Source: Nansenia antarctica
Taxonomy: Eukaryota > Chordata > Actinopteri > Argentiniformes > Microstomatidae
Direction of reading: 5' to 3'
DNA: 64,000 nt
Assembly: GCA_963989245.1 (NCBI GenBank)
Contig: OZ022349.1
Location: 28,445,474-28,509,473, forward strand
Positions within the stretch are counted from its first letter, which is position 1; the number at the start of each line of letters is the position of its first letter. Under the pieces are notes generated by a model that searched no databases, was not told the origin of the DNA, and saw nothing but the letters and a program-made list of their open reading frames with translations. The position numbers were made by a program, and so were the translations under genes. Positions 19,734-30,791 of this stretch are shown in pieces.

Positions 19734-22700
19734 TATCAGTGGCAGGATATTCACCACAGTCCACAGGGTATCAGAACCCCAGACGAAGCTCAACCAAGCA
19801 CAGATCCATCAACGGACATGAGTCCAGAGCCTATCCAGCCACAGACAGCAGTGGAGAGGAAGATGAATGGACAAAAGCCTCAAATCTTGTGGCCTAAAGC
19901 CTGCCAGAAAAAGGAGTGGGAAAACACCGACACAGACCTTGTCCATCTTCTAGAAGGTCTGAAAGGGGGCGTGGAAAGAAAACTGGACAAGATTGGAGAG
20001 ATCATTTACAGCTATGGAGCAGAGAGATTTGGGGTGAAAAGTAAGAACCATGGGACACAGAAGGAACCATCAGCCCATCTCAAGTCCAGGAGACAACACG
20101 AGATTGAAAGACTTGTGAAAGAAAGAAGGTGCCTGAGAAAACAGTGGAAGAAGGCCACAGAAGTGGAAAGGAAAGGACTTGAAGCACTACAGGCCGACAT
20201 CAAGCAGCGTCTTGCAACACTGCGAAGAGCAGAATGCTTGAGAAAGCAACACAAGAAGAAAGAGCGAACGAGGACTGCCTTCTACAGAGATCCCTACAAG
20301 TTCGTCAAAGACCTCTTTGTCAAGGAGAAAACAGGGACCCTCAAAGTACCCATAAGGGAACTAGAGGAGCACCTGAGGAAGACCTACTCTGACAACCAGA
20401 GGCATGTGCCAGCCAGCATTCCGGATGACATGCCACCAATCCAACCACCTGAGCACCAGATGGAAACAAGGCCACCTACATGGAGCGAAGTTGAGAGCAC
20501 AGTAAAACGGGCAAGAACAGCCTCAGCCCCTGGGCCCAACGGCATTCCATACAGGCTATATAAGAACAGTCCAGGCGTCTTGAAGTACCTCTGGAAGCTA
20601 ATGAAAGTGGCATGGGAAAAGGGAATCATACCAAAGGCATGGCGAAGGGCAGGAGGGATCCTGATTCCCAAAGAGAAGAATTCCTCAACCATCGACCAGT
20701 TCCGCCAGATCAGTCTACTGAATGTGGAAGGAAAGATTTTCTTCAGTGTTGTGGCCCAGAGGCTCTCAGTATTCTTGCAGAAGAACAACTTTGTCGACAC
20801 CTCAGTGCAGAAGGCAGGGATAAGTGGATTCTCAGGATGCCTGGAACACACAAATGTCATCTGGCACCAGATACAAACGGCCAAGAAGGAGAAGAAAGAC
20901 CTGCATGTGGTTTTCTTAGATCTTGCCAATGCCTTCGGGTCAGTGCCTCATGAGATTTTGTGGACAGCGTTCAACTTCTTCCAAGTCCCAGAGGGCATCA
21001 CAAGGCTGGTCAAAGCCTACTTCCAGGACCTCCAGTTCTGTGTTACAGCACAAGCCAGTACAACTGCTTGGCAGCACCTCGAGATAGGCATAATGGCGGG
21101 CTGCACCATCTCTCCACTGGCTTTTACCATGGCAATGGAGCTCATTATTCGAGCATCCCGATGGGTTGTTGGAGGGGAACGGTTGAAGAGCGGGCTGCGT
21201 CTTCCTCCAATCAGGGCGTACATGGATGACATGACGACAATAACAACAACAAACGCATGCACCAAACGCCTGCTGGATAAACTCCAGGGAAACATCAAAT
21301 GGGCACGAATGGAGATTAAACCCAGTAAGTCCCGCAGTATCTCCATTGTCAAAGGCAAGCTCGCCAATGAGAGGTTCCACGTCAACAACGAGCCAATACC
21401 AACAGTTCTGGAGAAGCCTATCAAAAGCCTTGGCCGCTGGTATAGCGCAGAACTCAAAGACTCGAAGCAGGTGGAACAACTCAAGCAGGATACAATCAGT
21501 GGCCTCAAGCAGATCAACAACACTGCTCTCCCTGGGAAGCTGAAGCTGTGGTGCTTTCAGTTTGGACTGCTGCCCCGTCTCATGTGGCCAATTTCCATCT
21601 ACGAGGTCACACTATCCCATGCCAACCGGCTGGAGAGACTGGTGAATGCACAAGTGAGGAAGTGGCTTGGACTGCCGAGAGGCCTTAGCAGCATAGGCCT
21701 GTATGGCAACGGAGCCCTCTCCCTACCAATCTCAAGCCTGGTGGAGGAGTACAAATGTGCCAAATCAAGGCTGGAAATTACTCTCACAGAATCCCGGGAT
21801 CCATTCGTCAGAGGTGCTGCTCCAATCCTAGCAACGGGGAGGAAATGGAAGCCATCTGCAGCAGTTGCGGTGGCAAAGACCGCCCTCAGACACCGGGATA
21901 TAGTGGGGCATGTCCAACATGGCAGAGGGGGCCTTGGCTTAGAAACAACAACACCCACATGGCAAAAGGCTACTCCAACCGAACGGCGGAAGATGGTGGT
22001 TGAGGAGGTGCGCCACCAGGAGGAAGCAGCCAGGTGCGCCAAGGCAGTCTCCCAAGCCCAGCAAGGCCGCTGGATGAAGTGGGAGAGCGTGGAGAGGAGG
22101 AAAATCACGTGGAACGAGCTGTGGAGCATGGAGTCTAATAGGCTAAGTTTCATCATCAGAGCCACATATGATGTCCTGCCCTCTCCTACCAACCTACATC
22201 TCTGGTATGGAGAGGACCCAGCCTGTCTCCAGCAACCCTCAAACACATCTTGGTGGGTTGCAAGACCAGTCTAACTCAAGGAAGATACACCTGGCGCCAC
22301 AACCAAGTGCTAAAGTGCTTGGCTGCCGAACTTGAGCACAAGAGGGTAACCACCAACGCCATGCCTCTAAATGCCCAGACTACCTTTCCACAGAAAACAA
22401 CCTTCATCCGGGAAGGGGAGAAACAGCGGACCAAGCCATCACCTCCAGACTCAGGCCCACTGAACGCAGCCCGGGATTGGGAAATGCGGGTAGACCTCAG
22501 CCAGAGGCTCACCTTCCCACCCGAAATTGCAGTGACCAACCTGCGCCAGACCTAGTCCTCTGGTCCAAGTCCTGCCGGCGTGTCTTCATCGTAGAACTGA
22601 CGGTCCCATGGGAGGAGGCCATCGATGAGGCATTCGAACGGAAGAGGCTGCGGTATGCCAACTTAGCAGTCGAAGCAGAGGGGCGGGGCTGGAACGTGAA

Positions 22701-22884
22701 GGTGTGGCCAGTGGAGGTGGGCTGCAGAGGCTTTGTAGCCAGCTCCACCACAAGGCTCCTGAGGGCAGTAGGGAGCAGAGGACAGGCCCAACGGAAGGCA
22801 ATCAGAGAACTGTCCACTGCAGCAGAACGGAGCAGTCACTGGCTGTGGCTGAAACGTAGGGACCCAACATGGGCTCCCAAATGA
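19734..22884 (+). pseudogene. HeA-1 reverse transcriptase/endonuclease, two frameshifts
   Basis: The main frame is open from the junction to 22274 (first ATG 19818). It has a basic coiled region, then reverse transcriptase motifs APGPNGIP, VFLDLANAFGSVPH, IMAGCTISPLAF and AYMDDMTTIT. Near 22230 the frame breaks inside the Cys/His motif (PAC... then ATLKHILVGC in another frame, with a Cys lost). Near 22545 an extra base breaks it again, just before the endonuclease PDLVLWS...VELTVPWE...K motif and the VEVGCRGF signature, which run to 22884. Both breaks recur in HeA-2. The Hero-like assignment rests on the GCTISPL motif B and the C-terminal PD-E-K layout. Confidence 0.85.
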
Positions 22885-23136
22885 CCACGTGGTGCCACCG
22901 TGCGACACACACCCAGGCCTGATCAGCCTGTGGTGGGCCAACCTCGGCAGAGGGTGTCTTGTGATAACTGGCCGAAACACCCAATGAGGTCGGGGACCAC
23001 AACCGAAGATGTGTCGTACTGGTGGCACCACGCGATCATTGCCAAATTCCACTCCACCCAAGAGGACATCTCCAACTCCACTCAATTGTTGTGCTGAATA
23101 TTTAGGGATTTTAACAACCAGTCCTATTAAGAATCA
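22885..23136 (+). other. HeA-1 3' UTR
   Basis: About 250 bp after the endonuclease stop, ending with AACAACCAGTCCTATTAAGAATCA at the satellite junction and without a poly-A tail. The same terminal sequence ends HeA-2 (58919 onward, reversed), so it defines the element 3' end. Confidence 0.7.
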
Positions 23137-23669
23137 TAAGATATTCTTTTCAGAGCATGAATCAGGTGAATAGAAATGACTGTTCATTTTTTTTCCACCA
23201 TTGATGATTGTCCATTGTTCCTCAAAGGAACATGGGTGGAAAGAATATGTTCTGAGTGGGTACTTCTGCCACAGAAATAAGTAATTTGTTAAAAAAATAA
23301 AAAATAAAAAGCAAGTTCAATTAATTAGGGGGAATTTGATCAAGACAGTTTTGAACAATTCTCATGATTTATGTTTAGCAGAACCGTCATAGCATGCTGT
23401 TCAATTTCCTTTTTGGAATCAGTACCATTATATTCTCCAAGTATGGTGGGAAGGGTAATTGGAAAATTGTTGATCTATGACTTACATAATTTGATTACAA
23501 CAAGTGGTGACTCTTGAGAATGCAATAGAACACTGCGATGCAAATGCTGTTCTCAAGACGTTCCACACTTTATACATTAAATGACACACCAAGACTATAC
23601 TTTCAGGGATCATTTCTATAGTTTTATGTCCATTGTTCCTCAAAGGAACATGGGTGGAAATTATGTTCT
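23137..23669 (+). repeat. Satellite segment 5, with internal deletion
   Basis: Resumes at the HeA target and runs through a unit boundary. At about 23628 it jumps from GTTTTATG directly to TCCATTG, losing about 125 bp of monomer, and then reaches the Jk-a insertion. Private variants (GGTGGGAAGG, AACACTGCG, TTTATACATT) recur in the mirrored segment 58386-58918. Confidence 0.88.
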
Positions 23670-24969
23670 CTTCTTCTTTCGTGTAACGTCAGAGGTCCAA
23701 CTCGGTGTCGCGTAGCCATGCCCGCATCTCTGGTTCTAGGTCGAAGAGGCTGGCTTCTGAGGGTGGTCTATATAAGGGGCAGATGGTGATTATGTGGTCG
23801 GCGGTCTGCTCTGGGTCACCGCACTCGCATGCCGCACTGTCCGCCAGGCCCCACGCCTTCATTGATGTTTTAAAGCGACCGACACCAGTTCGTAGACGGT
23901 TCAGTGTGGTCCATTGCCGGCGTGGTAGGTCGTCTCCTCCAATGGCGCCATCTCCTGGGTCCCAGATGTAGCGGTGGGTTCGGGAGGGCCCGGCTGACTC
24001 CCACTCCTGCTTCCAAGCTGCTGCCAACCATGCATCTCTGGAGATGTCCTCAGAGGTGGAGTTGAGCATGGCTTGTGCTGCCTTGTTGTAAGGGTGGCGG
24101 GTCTTGAGTCGGCTTGGAGGTGCTGGTGTTATGGTGGTGTTGTGCAGGATGTGCCAGTCATGCTTTTGTGCCTTCCTGGCCAGGGCGAGGGTGGCCGGTG
24201 CTATTCCCGCGAGGACTGGCAAGAGGGACACAGGGGTAGGCTTCAAGCATCCAGTAATTATTCTGAGGGAGGTATTGATAGCCACGTCGACCTTTCTCGC
24301 ATGAGGGCTTCTGCTCCAGACTGGGGCGCAGTATTCCGCTGCAGAGAAGACCAGGGCTTGGGTGGATATTCTTAGCGTCTTAGCGGAGGCACCCCAGGTT
24401 GTACCAGCAAGGCGGCGGATCAGCGCGGCCCTGGATGTCACTTTGGCCTTGACTTCTTCCAGGTGTTGCTTGAAGGATAATGTCCGATCCAGGCGCACTC
24501 CAAGGTACTTCGGGGCTTGCTGGACCTCCAGACATTTGTTGTCAACGCGCACCTCAAGTTCCCTCCTGCCTTCTCTGGTGCTAAGGTGGTATGCCGCTGC
24601 GACTGTCTTTCCGACACTGAGTTGTAGACGCCACCTTCGAAGGTATGCTACCAGTGTGCCTATGTCTACGTTAAGACCCTCTTCCATCGCCTTCCACGTT
24701 GGTCGGCTCAGCATGATGGCAAGATCGTCTGCGTAGCCATACTTTCTAGATGCTGTATCAGGTAGGTCGTGGATGTAAACGTTGAACAGCATCGGCGAGA
24801 GAACAGACCCCTGCGGTACCCCATTCCTCAGTCTTCTGAGCCTACTGCACTGGCCACTGCTGGTCTGTAAGATGAAGCTGCGGTTGGAAAGTGTCTCCAT
24901 GATGAACTTCACCATGTGGCGGTCCGGTATTGTCTTCAGCAGCTTCAGGTGAAGTCCCCGGTGCCAGCA
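23670..24969 (-). mobile_element. Jk-a: jockey/I-like LINE fragment
   Basis: A 1.3-kb 5'-truncated non-LTR element on the minus strand, opposite to the satellite. Its 3' end is GAAAGAAGAAGAG followed by the target duplication TATGTTCT (23662-23669 and 24970-24977). The coding part starts between reverse transcriptase motifs, so the endonuclease domain and motif A are missing. The clade is not certain; it resembles jockey/I/Nimb-type enzymes. Confidence 0.8.
23689..24969 (-). pseudogene. Jk-a partial reverse transcriptase
   Basis: About 426 element-encoded residues with GVPQGSVLSPMLFNVYIHDLP (motif B), YGYADDLAIML (motif C), the thumb region, and a C-terminal CECGDPEQTADHIITIC Cys/His motif, ending ...RDTELDL. 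The frame is uninterrupted, and in the 5' direction it stays open into the satellite as far as a GTG, which is not a believable start. Nothing upstream looks like a promoter. The protein cannot be active without motif A. Compared with Jk-b it lacks a short segment around residue 265 (APATLAL against APAGLRREAATLAL). Confidence 0.8.
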
Positions 24970-26444
24970 TATGTTCTGAGTGGGTACTTCTGCCACAGAA
25001 ATAAGTAATTTGTTAAAAAATTAAAAATAAAAAGCAAGTTCAATTAATTAGGGGGAATTTGATCAAGACAGTTTTGAACAATTCTCATGATTTATGTTTA
25101 GCAGAACCGTCATAGCATGCTGTTCAATTTCCTTTTTGGAATCAGTACCATTATATTCTCCAAGTAAGGAGGGAAGGGTAATTGGAAAATTGTTGATCTA
25201 TGACTTACATAATTTGATTACAACAAGTGGTGACTCTTGAGAATGCAATAGAACACCGCGATGCAAATGCTGTTCTCAAGACGTTCCACACTTTGTACAT
25301 TAAATGACACACCAAGACTATACTTTCAGGGATCATTTCTATAGTTTTATGCTTGGGAAATGTGTTTCTAAAGTGTCTGGTCTCGCTATCCATGATGATT
25401 ATGTAATATATTCTTTTCAGAGCATGAATCAGGTGAATAGAAATGACTGTTCATTTTTTTTCCACCATTGATGATTGTCCATTGTTCCTTAAAGGAACAT
25501 GGGTGGAAAGAATATGTTCTGAGTGGGTACTTCTGCCACAGAAATAAGTAATTTGTTAAAAAATAAAAAGCAAGTTCAATTAATTAGGGGGAATTTGATC
25601 AAGACAGTTTTTAACAATTCTCATGATTTATGTTTAGCAGAACCGTCATAGCATGCTGTTCAATTTCCTTTTTGGAATCAGTACCATTATATTCTCCAAG
25701 TATGGAGGGAAGGGTAATTGGAAAATTGTTGATCTATGACTTACATAATTTGATTACAACAAGTGGTGACTCTTGAGAATGCAATAGAACACCGCGATGC
25801 AAATGCTGTTCTCAAGACGTTCCACACTTTGTACATTAAATGACACACCAAGACTATACTTTCAGGGATCATTTCTATAGTTTTATGGTTGGGAAATGTG
25901 TTTCTAAAGTGTCTGGTCTCGCTATCCATGATGATTATGTAAGATATTCTTTTCAGAGCATGAATCAGGTGAATAGAAATGACTGTTCATTTTTTTTCCA
26001 CCATTGATGATTGTCCATTGTTCCTCAAAGGAACATGGGTGGAAAGAATATGTTCTGAGTGGGTACTTCTGCCACAGAAATAAGTAATTTGTTAAAAAAT
26101 AAAAAATAAAAAGCAAGTTCAATTAATTAGGGGGAATTTCATCAAGACAGTTTTGAACAATTCTCATGATTTATGTTTAGCAGAACCGTCATAGCATGCT
26201 GTTCAATTTCCTTTTTTGAATCAGTACCATTATATTCTCCAAGTATGGAGGGAAGGGTAATTGGAAAATTGTTGATCTATGACTTACATAATTTGATTAC
26301 AACAAGTGGTGACTCTTGAGAATGCAATAGAACACTGCGATGCAAATGCTGTTCTCAAGACGTTCCACACTTTGTACATTAAATGACACACCAAGACTAT
26401 ACTTTCAGGGATCATTTCTATAGTTTTATGTCCAATTATGTTCT
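24970..26444 (+). repeat. Satellite segment 6: best uninterrupted tandem stretch
   Basis: Almost three monomers head to tail, with unit starts (CAAGTTCAATTAATTAG) at 25036, 25571 and 26114. Each ends with an A-rich TTAAAAAATAAAAAG block whose variable length gives periods of 535-543 bp. Monomers contain a TGTTCCT/AGGAACA hairpin and a CTTGAGAA/TTCTCAAG inverted repeat. The last unit has a deletion fusing GTTTTATGTCCA to ATTATGTTCT at the Jk-b boundary. Confidence 0.93.
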
Positions 26445-26500
26445 CTTCTTCTTTCGTGTAACGTCAGAGGTCCAACTCGGTGTCGCGTAGCCATGCCCGC

Positions 26501-26638
26501 TGTTGTGTTCAATAATGGAGACTGAACTCAGAGCTTCAAGTTGGAACGTGTACTCCATTTAATCAAACACGAGTCTCACACAAAACGTAATACGGCACAT
26601 GTCGTAAAGCCCAAACTGTCGTAAACACAGACGTAACA
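26501..26638 (-). repeat. Gypsy 3' LTR
   Basis: 138 bp, the downstream LTR of the minus-strand element. It includes an ATTAAA on the minus strand near 26558-26563 that could act as a poly-A signal. It is bordered by the polypurine tract on the internal side and by CCCGC outside. Confidence 0.93.
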
Positions 26639-26650
26639 TTTCCCCCCCCC
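26639..26650 (-). other. Polypurine tract
   Basis: GGGGGGGGGAAA on the minus strand directly abuts the 3' LTR. This is the expected primer site for plus-strand DNA synthesis. It lies 9 nt after the end of the stop codon. Confidence 0.85.
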
Positions 26651-26659
26651 TCACACAAC

Positions 26660-29600
26660 CTAGGTGTGATACTCAGTCATGTAATCACGCAAGTGCTCGG
26701 GCCTGTTGCGTGCTCGAACCAGACGTGGCTCTGGTGCAGCCACAGCCACTGGTGGCGGCTCCACGCCTTGGGGCTGAGCCTGGTAGGCCGGGGTTGCTGC
26801 TTCATCCAACCGTGCGGCTGGCAAGACTGTGGAAGAGGCCACACTCAGCGCTGGGCCAGGGGGAGGCTGCACCTTACGCAGGCGGGTAGCATGCCAGCGA
26901 GTGCCGTCGGCGAGCCTAAACGAGGCCGGGCCAAGCTGTTTGCTGACCTGGACAGGGTCAGACCAAAACGACTGGAGTTTGTTGTCCCGATGAGGTCGTC
27001 GGATCCTGACCCAGTCCGACACAGCGATGACAGGTGGCCTAGCACGTCTGGCCCTGTCGAAACGATCCTTCATCAAGCGCTGGTGTTTGGTGACTGTGGC
27101 TTGAACTGGATGGACCGGGGGCTGAGCTAGTATAGGGCGGAGCCTATCGAGAGGCAGCTGGAGCTCCCGCCCCAGCATGAGGGAGGCTGGGGAGACTCCT
27201 GTAGTGGCGTGTCGCGTGGCCCGATAATGCAACAGCGTCTGGAGGAGGCTGGTGGTGAGCGTGCACCCTTGTGCCAGGTGGGCCCTGATGCCATTCTTCA
27301 GGGTTTGGTTCAGCCGTTCCACCCCCCCGTTCGCAGCAGGGTGGTAGAACGCTGTGCGGATGTGGTGGATCCCTTTACCCACTAGATAGGAGGACAGTTC
27401 ATGGGAAACCATTTGAGGACCGTTGTCAGTCGTGATCCTCTTGGGCAGGCCCCAACGCGCAAACAGAGCGTCGAGAATGTCGATCAGCACCTTTGCTGTG
27501 ACCGAGCCCACAGGTGTCACCTCTGGCCACTTAGAGTGGAGGTCGTAGGTCACAACGAGAAAACGCTGGTGATGTGGTACCCCATGCAGCTCGCCGCAGA
27601 TATCCAGTTGCAGGTGCTCCCAGGGTTGAGATGGCCAGTCCAACGGCTGCATGGGCGGGGGTGGAGCTGGAGCCCTGGTCTTACCACTAAGGAGACAGGC
27701 AGTGCAATCCTTGACCAGGGTTTCGAGTTCCCTGTCGACGCCTGGCCACCACACAACCTCACGACAGCGCTGTTTGAGCCTGACTATGCCCAGGTGACCC
27801 TCGTGCGCCATAGCAAGGATACGCGCCCGAAGGACACCTGGGACCACAGTGCAGAACCCGCGAGCGACACAGGTGTCATTCCAAACCGACAACTCCTCCC
27901 TGATCCTGGAGTAAGTGAGTAGCTCGTCAGGTACTCTTACCGGCCACCCCTGCGTGATGTAGGTTGAGAGTGTAGAGAGGGTGGGGTCATCGGCTGAGGC
28001 ATCCCGGAGCTCCTTCAGCGACACCGTCTCCTGAAGGGGTGTGTGGAGGAGCTGGACGAGGTCATGCTCAGCCTGGTCCAGTCCGGGGGTCAAGGTTGGG
28101 GCTGTGGGTGGGCTGGGGATTGCGCGTGATAGCAAGTCGGCTACCACGTTGTCTCGTCCTGGCGTGAACTGTAGCCGATAGTTGTACTGTTGCAGGCGGT
28201 CGGCCCAGCGGTGGAGGCGGAGTGGCTTGTGACCGGTGCCAGACGTGGCCAGGAGGGTGATGAGGGCCTGGTGGTCTGTCCTCAGTGTGAATAGCCGTCC
28301 ATAGAGGTACATGTGCCAGCGCTCACATGCCCAGAGGCATGCTAGGGCCTCTCGCTCCCCCACCGAGTACTTCTGTTCCGTGGGGCTGAGAGCACGGGAG
28401 GCGAAGGCGATCGGTCTCTCCACCCCCCCTTGCAGCTGGGACATCACCGCACCAATGGCTGTGGCAGAGGCGTCGCACGTGACAAGAGTGGGGCTGGCCA
28501 GGTCGAAATGCGCCAGGACCGGTGGCGAGGTGAGTTGGGCCTTCAGGAGGCGTACGGCGTCTGAGCAGGCAGACGTCCAGAGCCAGGGCTCGTCATGCTT
28601 CAACAGCTTCCGCAGCGGTGTGGTTGTGGCCGAGTACTGTGGCAGGAAACGGAGGTAGTACGCCGTCATGCCTAGAAAGGAGGCCACCTGAGCGGCTGTG
28701 GTGGGCTCCGGGACATGATGGATGGCCTCGGTGTTCGAGTGCAGCGGGTACGTGCCATCAGCTGAGAGGCGGAACCCCACAAAGTCGATGGCTGGGGCGG
28801 CGAATACACACTTCTCACCATTGAGTGTCAGGTGATGCTTGGCCAATGCACTGAACACACTGTGGAGACGCTCGTCGTGGCTCTCGACGGTGGCCCCGTG
28901 AACCACGATGTCATCAAGATAGATGGCCACACCTGGGATCCCAGCGAAAATGGAGGCCATGATCTTTTGGAAGCAGCTGGGGGCGGAGCTTAAACCGAAA
29001 GCCATGCGTTTGTAGCGGAAAACCCCTCTGTGAGTGATGAACGCTGTGAGGTTGCGGCTCTCGGGGTGTAGTGGCACTTGGAGGTAACCCTGACGGAGGT
29101 CCAGTTTAGAGAACACGCTGGACCCGTAGAACTGGGCGGTGAGCTCCTCTATCGTTGGCAGGGGGTATTTGTCAGGGATGATGGCCTTGTTTACCGCTCT
29201 CAGATCCACGCAGATGCGCAGCCCCCCAGACTTCTTCTTCGCCACCACCAGGTTGGAGATCCAAGGCGATGCGTTCACCTGCTCAATGATGTCGCTATCG
29301 AGCATGCTCTGTAGTTGAGAGGAGATGTCATCGCGGAGAGCCAGGGGGGAGCGGCGGAGGGGCTGTATAACAGGCATCACTGTAGGATCTAACAGAGGCT
29401 GGTGGGCAAAAGTGTCGAGGCAGCCTACACCGCTGAACAGCGCAGGCCACTGTTGCTGCCAGGGGGTGGAAACGGTGTGAATCTCTGAGCCAGCTGTGTC
29501 TAGCAGGGTGAAACCGAGGGCGTTGAACAGGTCGAGGCCTAACAAGTTGGTCCCGTGGCGTGCAACGTTGAACCTGAAAGCCGGCAGTGTCCTCTCCCCG

Positions 29601-30640
29601 TACTTCACAGGCAGCTGAAAAGAGCCCACAATGTCAATCTTAGAGTTGGCATAGCCACGCAGGGTGGTGGAGGGCAACCCCAGGGGCACATGGGAGAAGA
29701 ACTGTGTATAAGTCGTCAAGTTCACAAGGGACACTGTGGCTCCAGTGTCTAGGAGGAGCGGCAGAGTGACATCACCAACCACCAACGAGCATGTTTTGAA
29801 TGGCGCTCTTCCTGAGCTGACATTATGGATGACTGTGGTAGGTGACTGGGAAGCTCTAGCTGGGGCAGACCTGCAGACCTTGTGAAAGTGGTTTAGTCTC
29901 CCGCAGTTGGAGCAGGTTTTACCACGGGCTGGGCATGTCTGAGCTCTTGAATTGTGTGCAGAAGAGCCGCAATTCCCACACGGCTGGTGTGGCTGGTCGC
30001 GTGACCGAGAGGCCAGTAAAATGCTCTCCCCGCCGCTGGTTGCACTCACGTGGAGGAGGGGCACCTGTAGGCTGTGTGCGCCCTCTGCCGGTGAGCTGGG
30101 AGAGGCTGAAAAACTAACTGCACATTCTAAAGCTGTTTCAACCTGGACCGCCATGTTCAGAGCTGCTGATAATGTAAGTTCATCATTTTCCAGTAACAGT
30201 CTTTCCCTAATCTTGTCACAGTTCGTGTGCAAGATGAGTTGGTCTCTTATCATCTCGTTCTGCAATGCCCCGAACTTGCATAAGCTCGCCAAGCCCCGCA
30301 GATCAGCCACATACTGTGTCACTGTCTCACCTGTTCGTTGGTGTCTTCGTCTGAATATGACGCGGCGGAGAAGAGCGCTTTGTGGAGGGGCGAAGTGTTC
30401 CTTCAATAGTTCCACAGCGTCTGTGTATCTCGCCGCAGTGCCAAGAGTTCCAAACACGCGCTGACCCTCCGTTCCCAGGCAGTGCCGCAGCAGCGCGCAT
30501 TTCCTCTTGTCTGATACATCCTCCAAACCGGCGGCTAGGATATATGTTTCGAAAGAGGAAATCCAGCGGCCCCACGGAATCGGTGGTTCTGCCGGGACTG
30601 CTAGGAAAGGAGGGGGTGTTGGTAGAGAACAATCAGCCAT
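26660..30640 (-). CDS. Gypsy Gag-Pol polyprotein
   Basis: 1326 residues in one frame, with no gag/pol frameshift or stop. Gag runs to about residue 270 and ends in Cys/His clusters (CGNCGSSAHN, then CPARGKTCSNCGRLNHFHKVC, ~218-256). Aspartic protease LLLDTGATVSLV is near 300. Reverse transcriptase carries LRICVDLRAVNK, FSKLDLRQGY and YLDDIVVHG (~573), followed by RNase H (VTCDASATAIGA). Integrase has the HHCC finger (GHLG...CTACL, ~946-980) and the D-D-E residues around ITTDNGPQMVS (~1070) and GGVERLNQT (~1110). No envelope ORF and no clear chromodomain are seen. All catalytic motifs are present, so the copy looks autonomous. Confidence 0.95.
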   Translation of the reverse strand: MADCSLPTPPPFLAVPAEPPIPWGRWISSFETYILAAGLEDVSDKRKCALLRHCLGTEGQRVFGTLGTAARYTDAVELLKEHFAPPQSALLRRVIFRRRHQRTGETVTQYVADLRGLASLCKFGALQNEMIRDQLILHTNCDKIRERLLLENDELTLSAALNMAVQVETALECAVSFSASPSSPAEGAHSLQVPLLHVSATSGGESILLASRSRDQPHQPCGNCGSSAHNSRAQTCPARGKTCSNCGRLNHFHKVCRSAPARASQSPTTVIHNVSSGRAPFKTCSLVVGDVTLPLLLDTGATVSLVNLTTYTQFFSHVPLGLPSTTLRGYANSKIDIVGSFQLPVKYGERTLPAFRFNVARHGTNLLGLDLFNALGFTLLDTAGSEIHTVSTPWQQQWPALFSGVGCLDTFAHQPLLDPTVMPVIQPLRRSPLALRDDISSQLQSMLDSDIIEQVNASPWISNLVVAKKKSGGLRICVDLRAVNKAIIPDKYPLPTIEELTAQFYGSSVFSKLDLRQGYLQVPLHPESRNLTAFITHRGVFRYKRMAFGLSSAPSCFQKIMASIFAGIPGVAIYLDDIVVHGATVESHDERLHSVFSALAKHHLTLNGEKCVFAAPAIDFVGFRLSADGTYPLHSNTEAIHHVPEPTTAAQVASFLGMTAYYLRFLPQYSATTTPLRKLLKHDEPWLWTSACSDAVRLLKAQLTSPPVLAHFDLASPTLVTCDASATAIGAVMSQLQGGVERPIAFASRALSPTEQKYSVGEREALACLWACERWHMYLYGRLFTLRTDHQALITLLATSGTGHKPLRLHRWADRLQQYNYRLQFTPGRDNVVADLLSRAIPSPPTAPTLTPGLDQAEHDLVQLLHTPLQETVSLKELRDASADDPTLSTLSTYITQGWPVRVPDELLTYSRIREELSVWNDTCVARGFCTVVPGVLRARILAMAHEGHLGIVRLKQRCREVVWWPGVDRELETLVKDCTACLLSGKTRAPAPPPPMQPLDWPSQPWEHLQLDICGELHGVPHHQRFLVVTYDLHSKWPEVTPVGSVTAKVLIDILDALFARWGLPKRITTDNGPQMVSHELSSYLVGKGIHHIRTAFYHPAANGGVERLNQTLKNGIRAHLAQGCTLTTSLLQTLLHYRATRHATTGVSPASLMLGRELQLPLDRLRPILAQPPVHPVQATVTKHQRLMKDRFDRARRARPPVIAVSDWVRIRRPHRDNKLQSFWSDPVQVSKQLGPASFRLADGTRWHATRLRKVQPPPGPALSVASSTVLPAARLDEAATPAYQAQPQGVEPPPVAVAAPEPRLVRARNRPEHLRDYMTEYHT

Positions 30641-30653
30641 CGCTCGTCGCCAA
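30641..30653 (-). other. Presumed primer-binding site in a 13-nt leader
   Basis: The minus strand just inside the 5' LTR reads TTGGCGACGAGCG and then the Gag ATG. TGGCGACGAG would match a tRNA 3' end, but I cannot name the tRNA. The site probably overlaps the start codon. Confidence 0.6.
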
Positions 30654-30791
30654 TGTTGTGTTCAATAATGGAGACTGAACTCAGAGCTTCAAGTTGGAAC
30701 GTGTACTCCATTTAATCAAACACGAGTCTCACACAAAACGTAATACGGCACATGTCGTAAAGCCCAAACTGTCGTAAACACAGACGTAACA
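30654..30791 (-). repeat. Gypsy 5' LTR
   Basis: 138 bp, identical by eye to the 3' LTR, indicating recent integration or conversion. Presumed promoter of the Gag-Pol transcript; no clear TATA box was seen in it. Confidence 0.93.

Larger units (their letters stand above)
19734..23136 (+). mobile_element. HeA-1: Hero/R2-group LINE, 5' truncated
   Basis: A single-ORF non-LTR retrotransposon whose C-terminus carries a restriction-like endonuclease in place of an N-terminal APE domain. It lies between satellite GATTATGTAA (ending 19733) and TAAGATATTC (from 23137), so at most a 3-bp TAA duplication is present, as is common in R2-like insertions. The frame is open right up to the 5' junction, so N-terminal domains have been cut off. 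It is in the same orientation as the satellite. HeA-2 at the far end of the window is its inverted duplicate. Confidence 0.85.
26501..30791 (-). mobile_element. Intact Ty3/Gypsy LTR retrotransposon
   Basis: 4291 bp with two 138-bp LTRs that I read as identical, starting TG and ending CA, flanked by a 5-bp duplication CCCGC (26496-26500 and 30792-30796). Jk-a, Jk-c and Jk-d provide empty sites with a single CCCGC. The internal region is one long ORF with only 13 nt before it and 21 nt after it. The Gag zinc-finger style and the domain order PR-RT-RH-IN suggest the Mag (K02A2.6-like) lineage; that placement is inference. It is one of the youngest insertions in the window. Confidence 0.95.

Noticed and set aside
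26501..30791. Gypsy element as an endogenous retrovirus with an envelope gene
   Set aside because: There is only one ORF, with Gag-PR-RT-RH-IN order, and just 21 nt between its stop and the LTR, so there is no room for an envelope gene.
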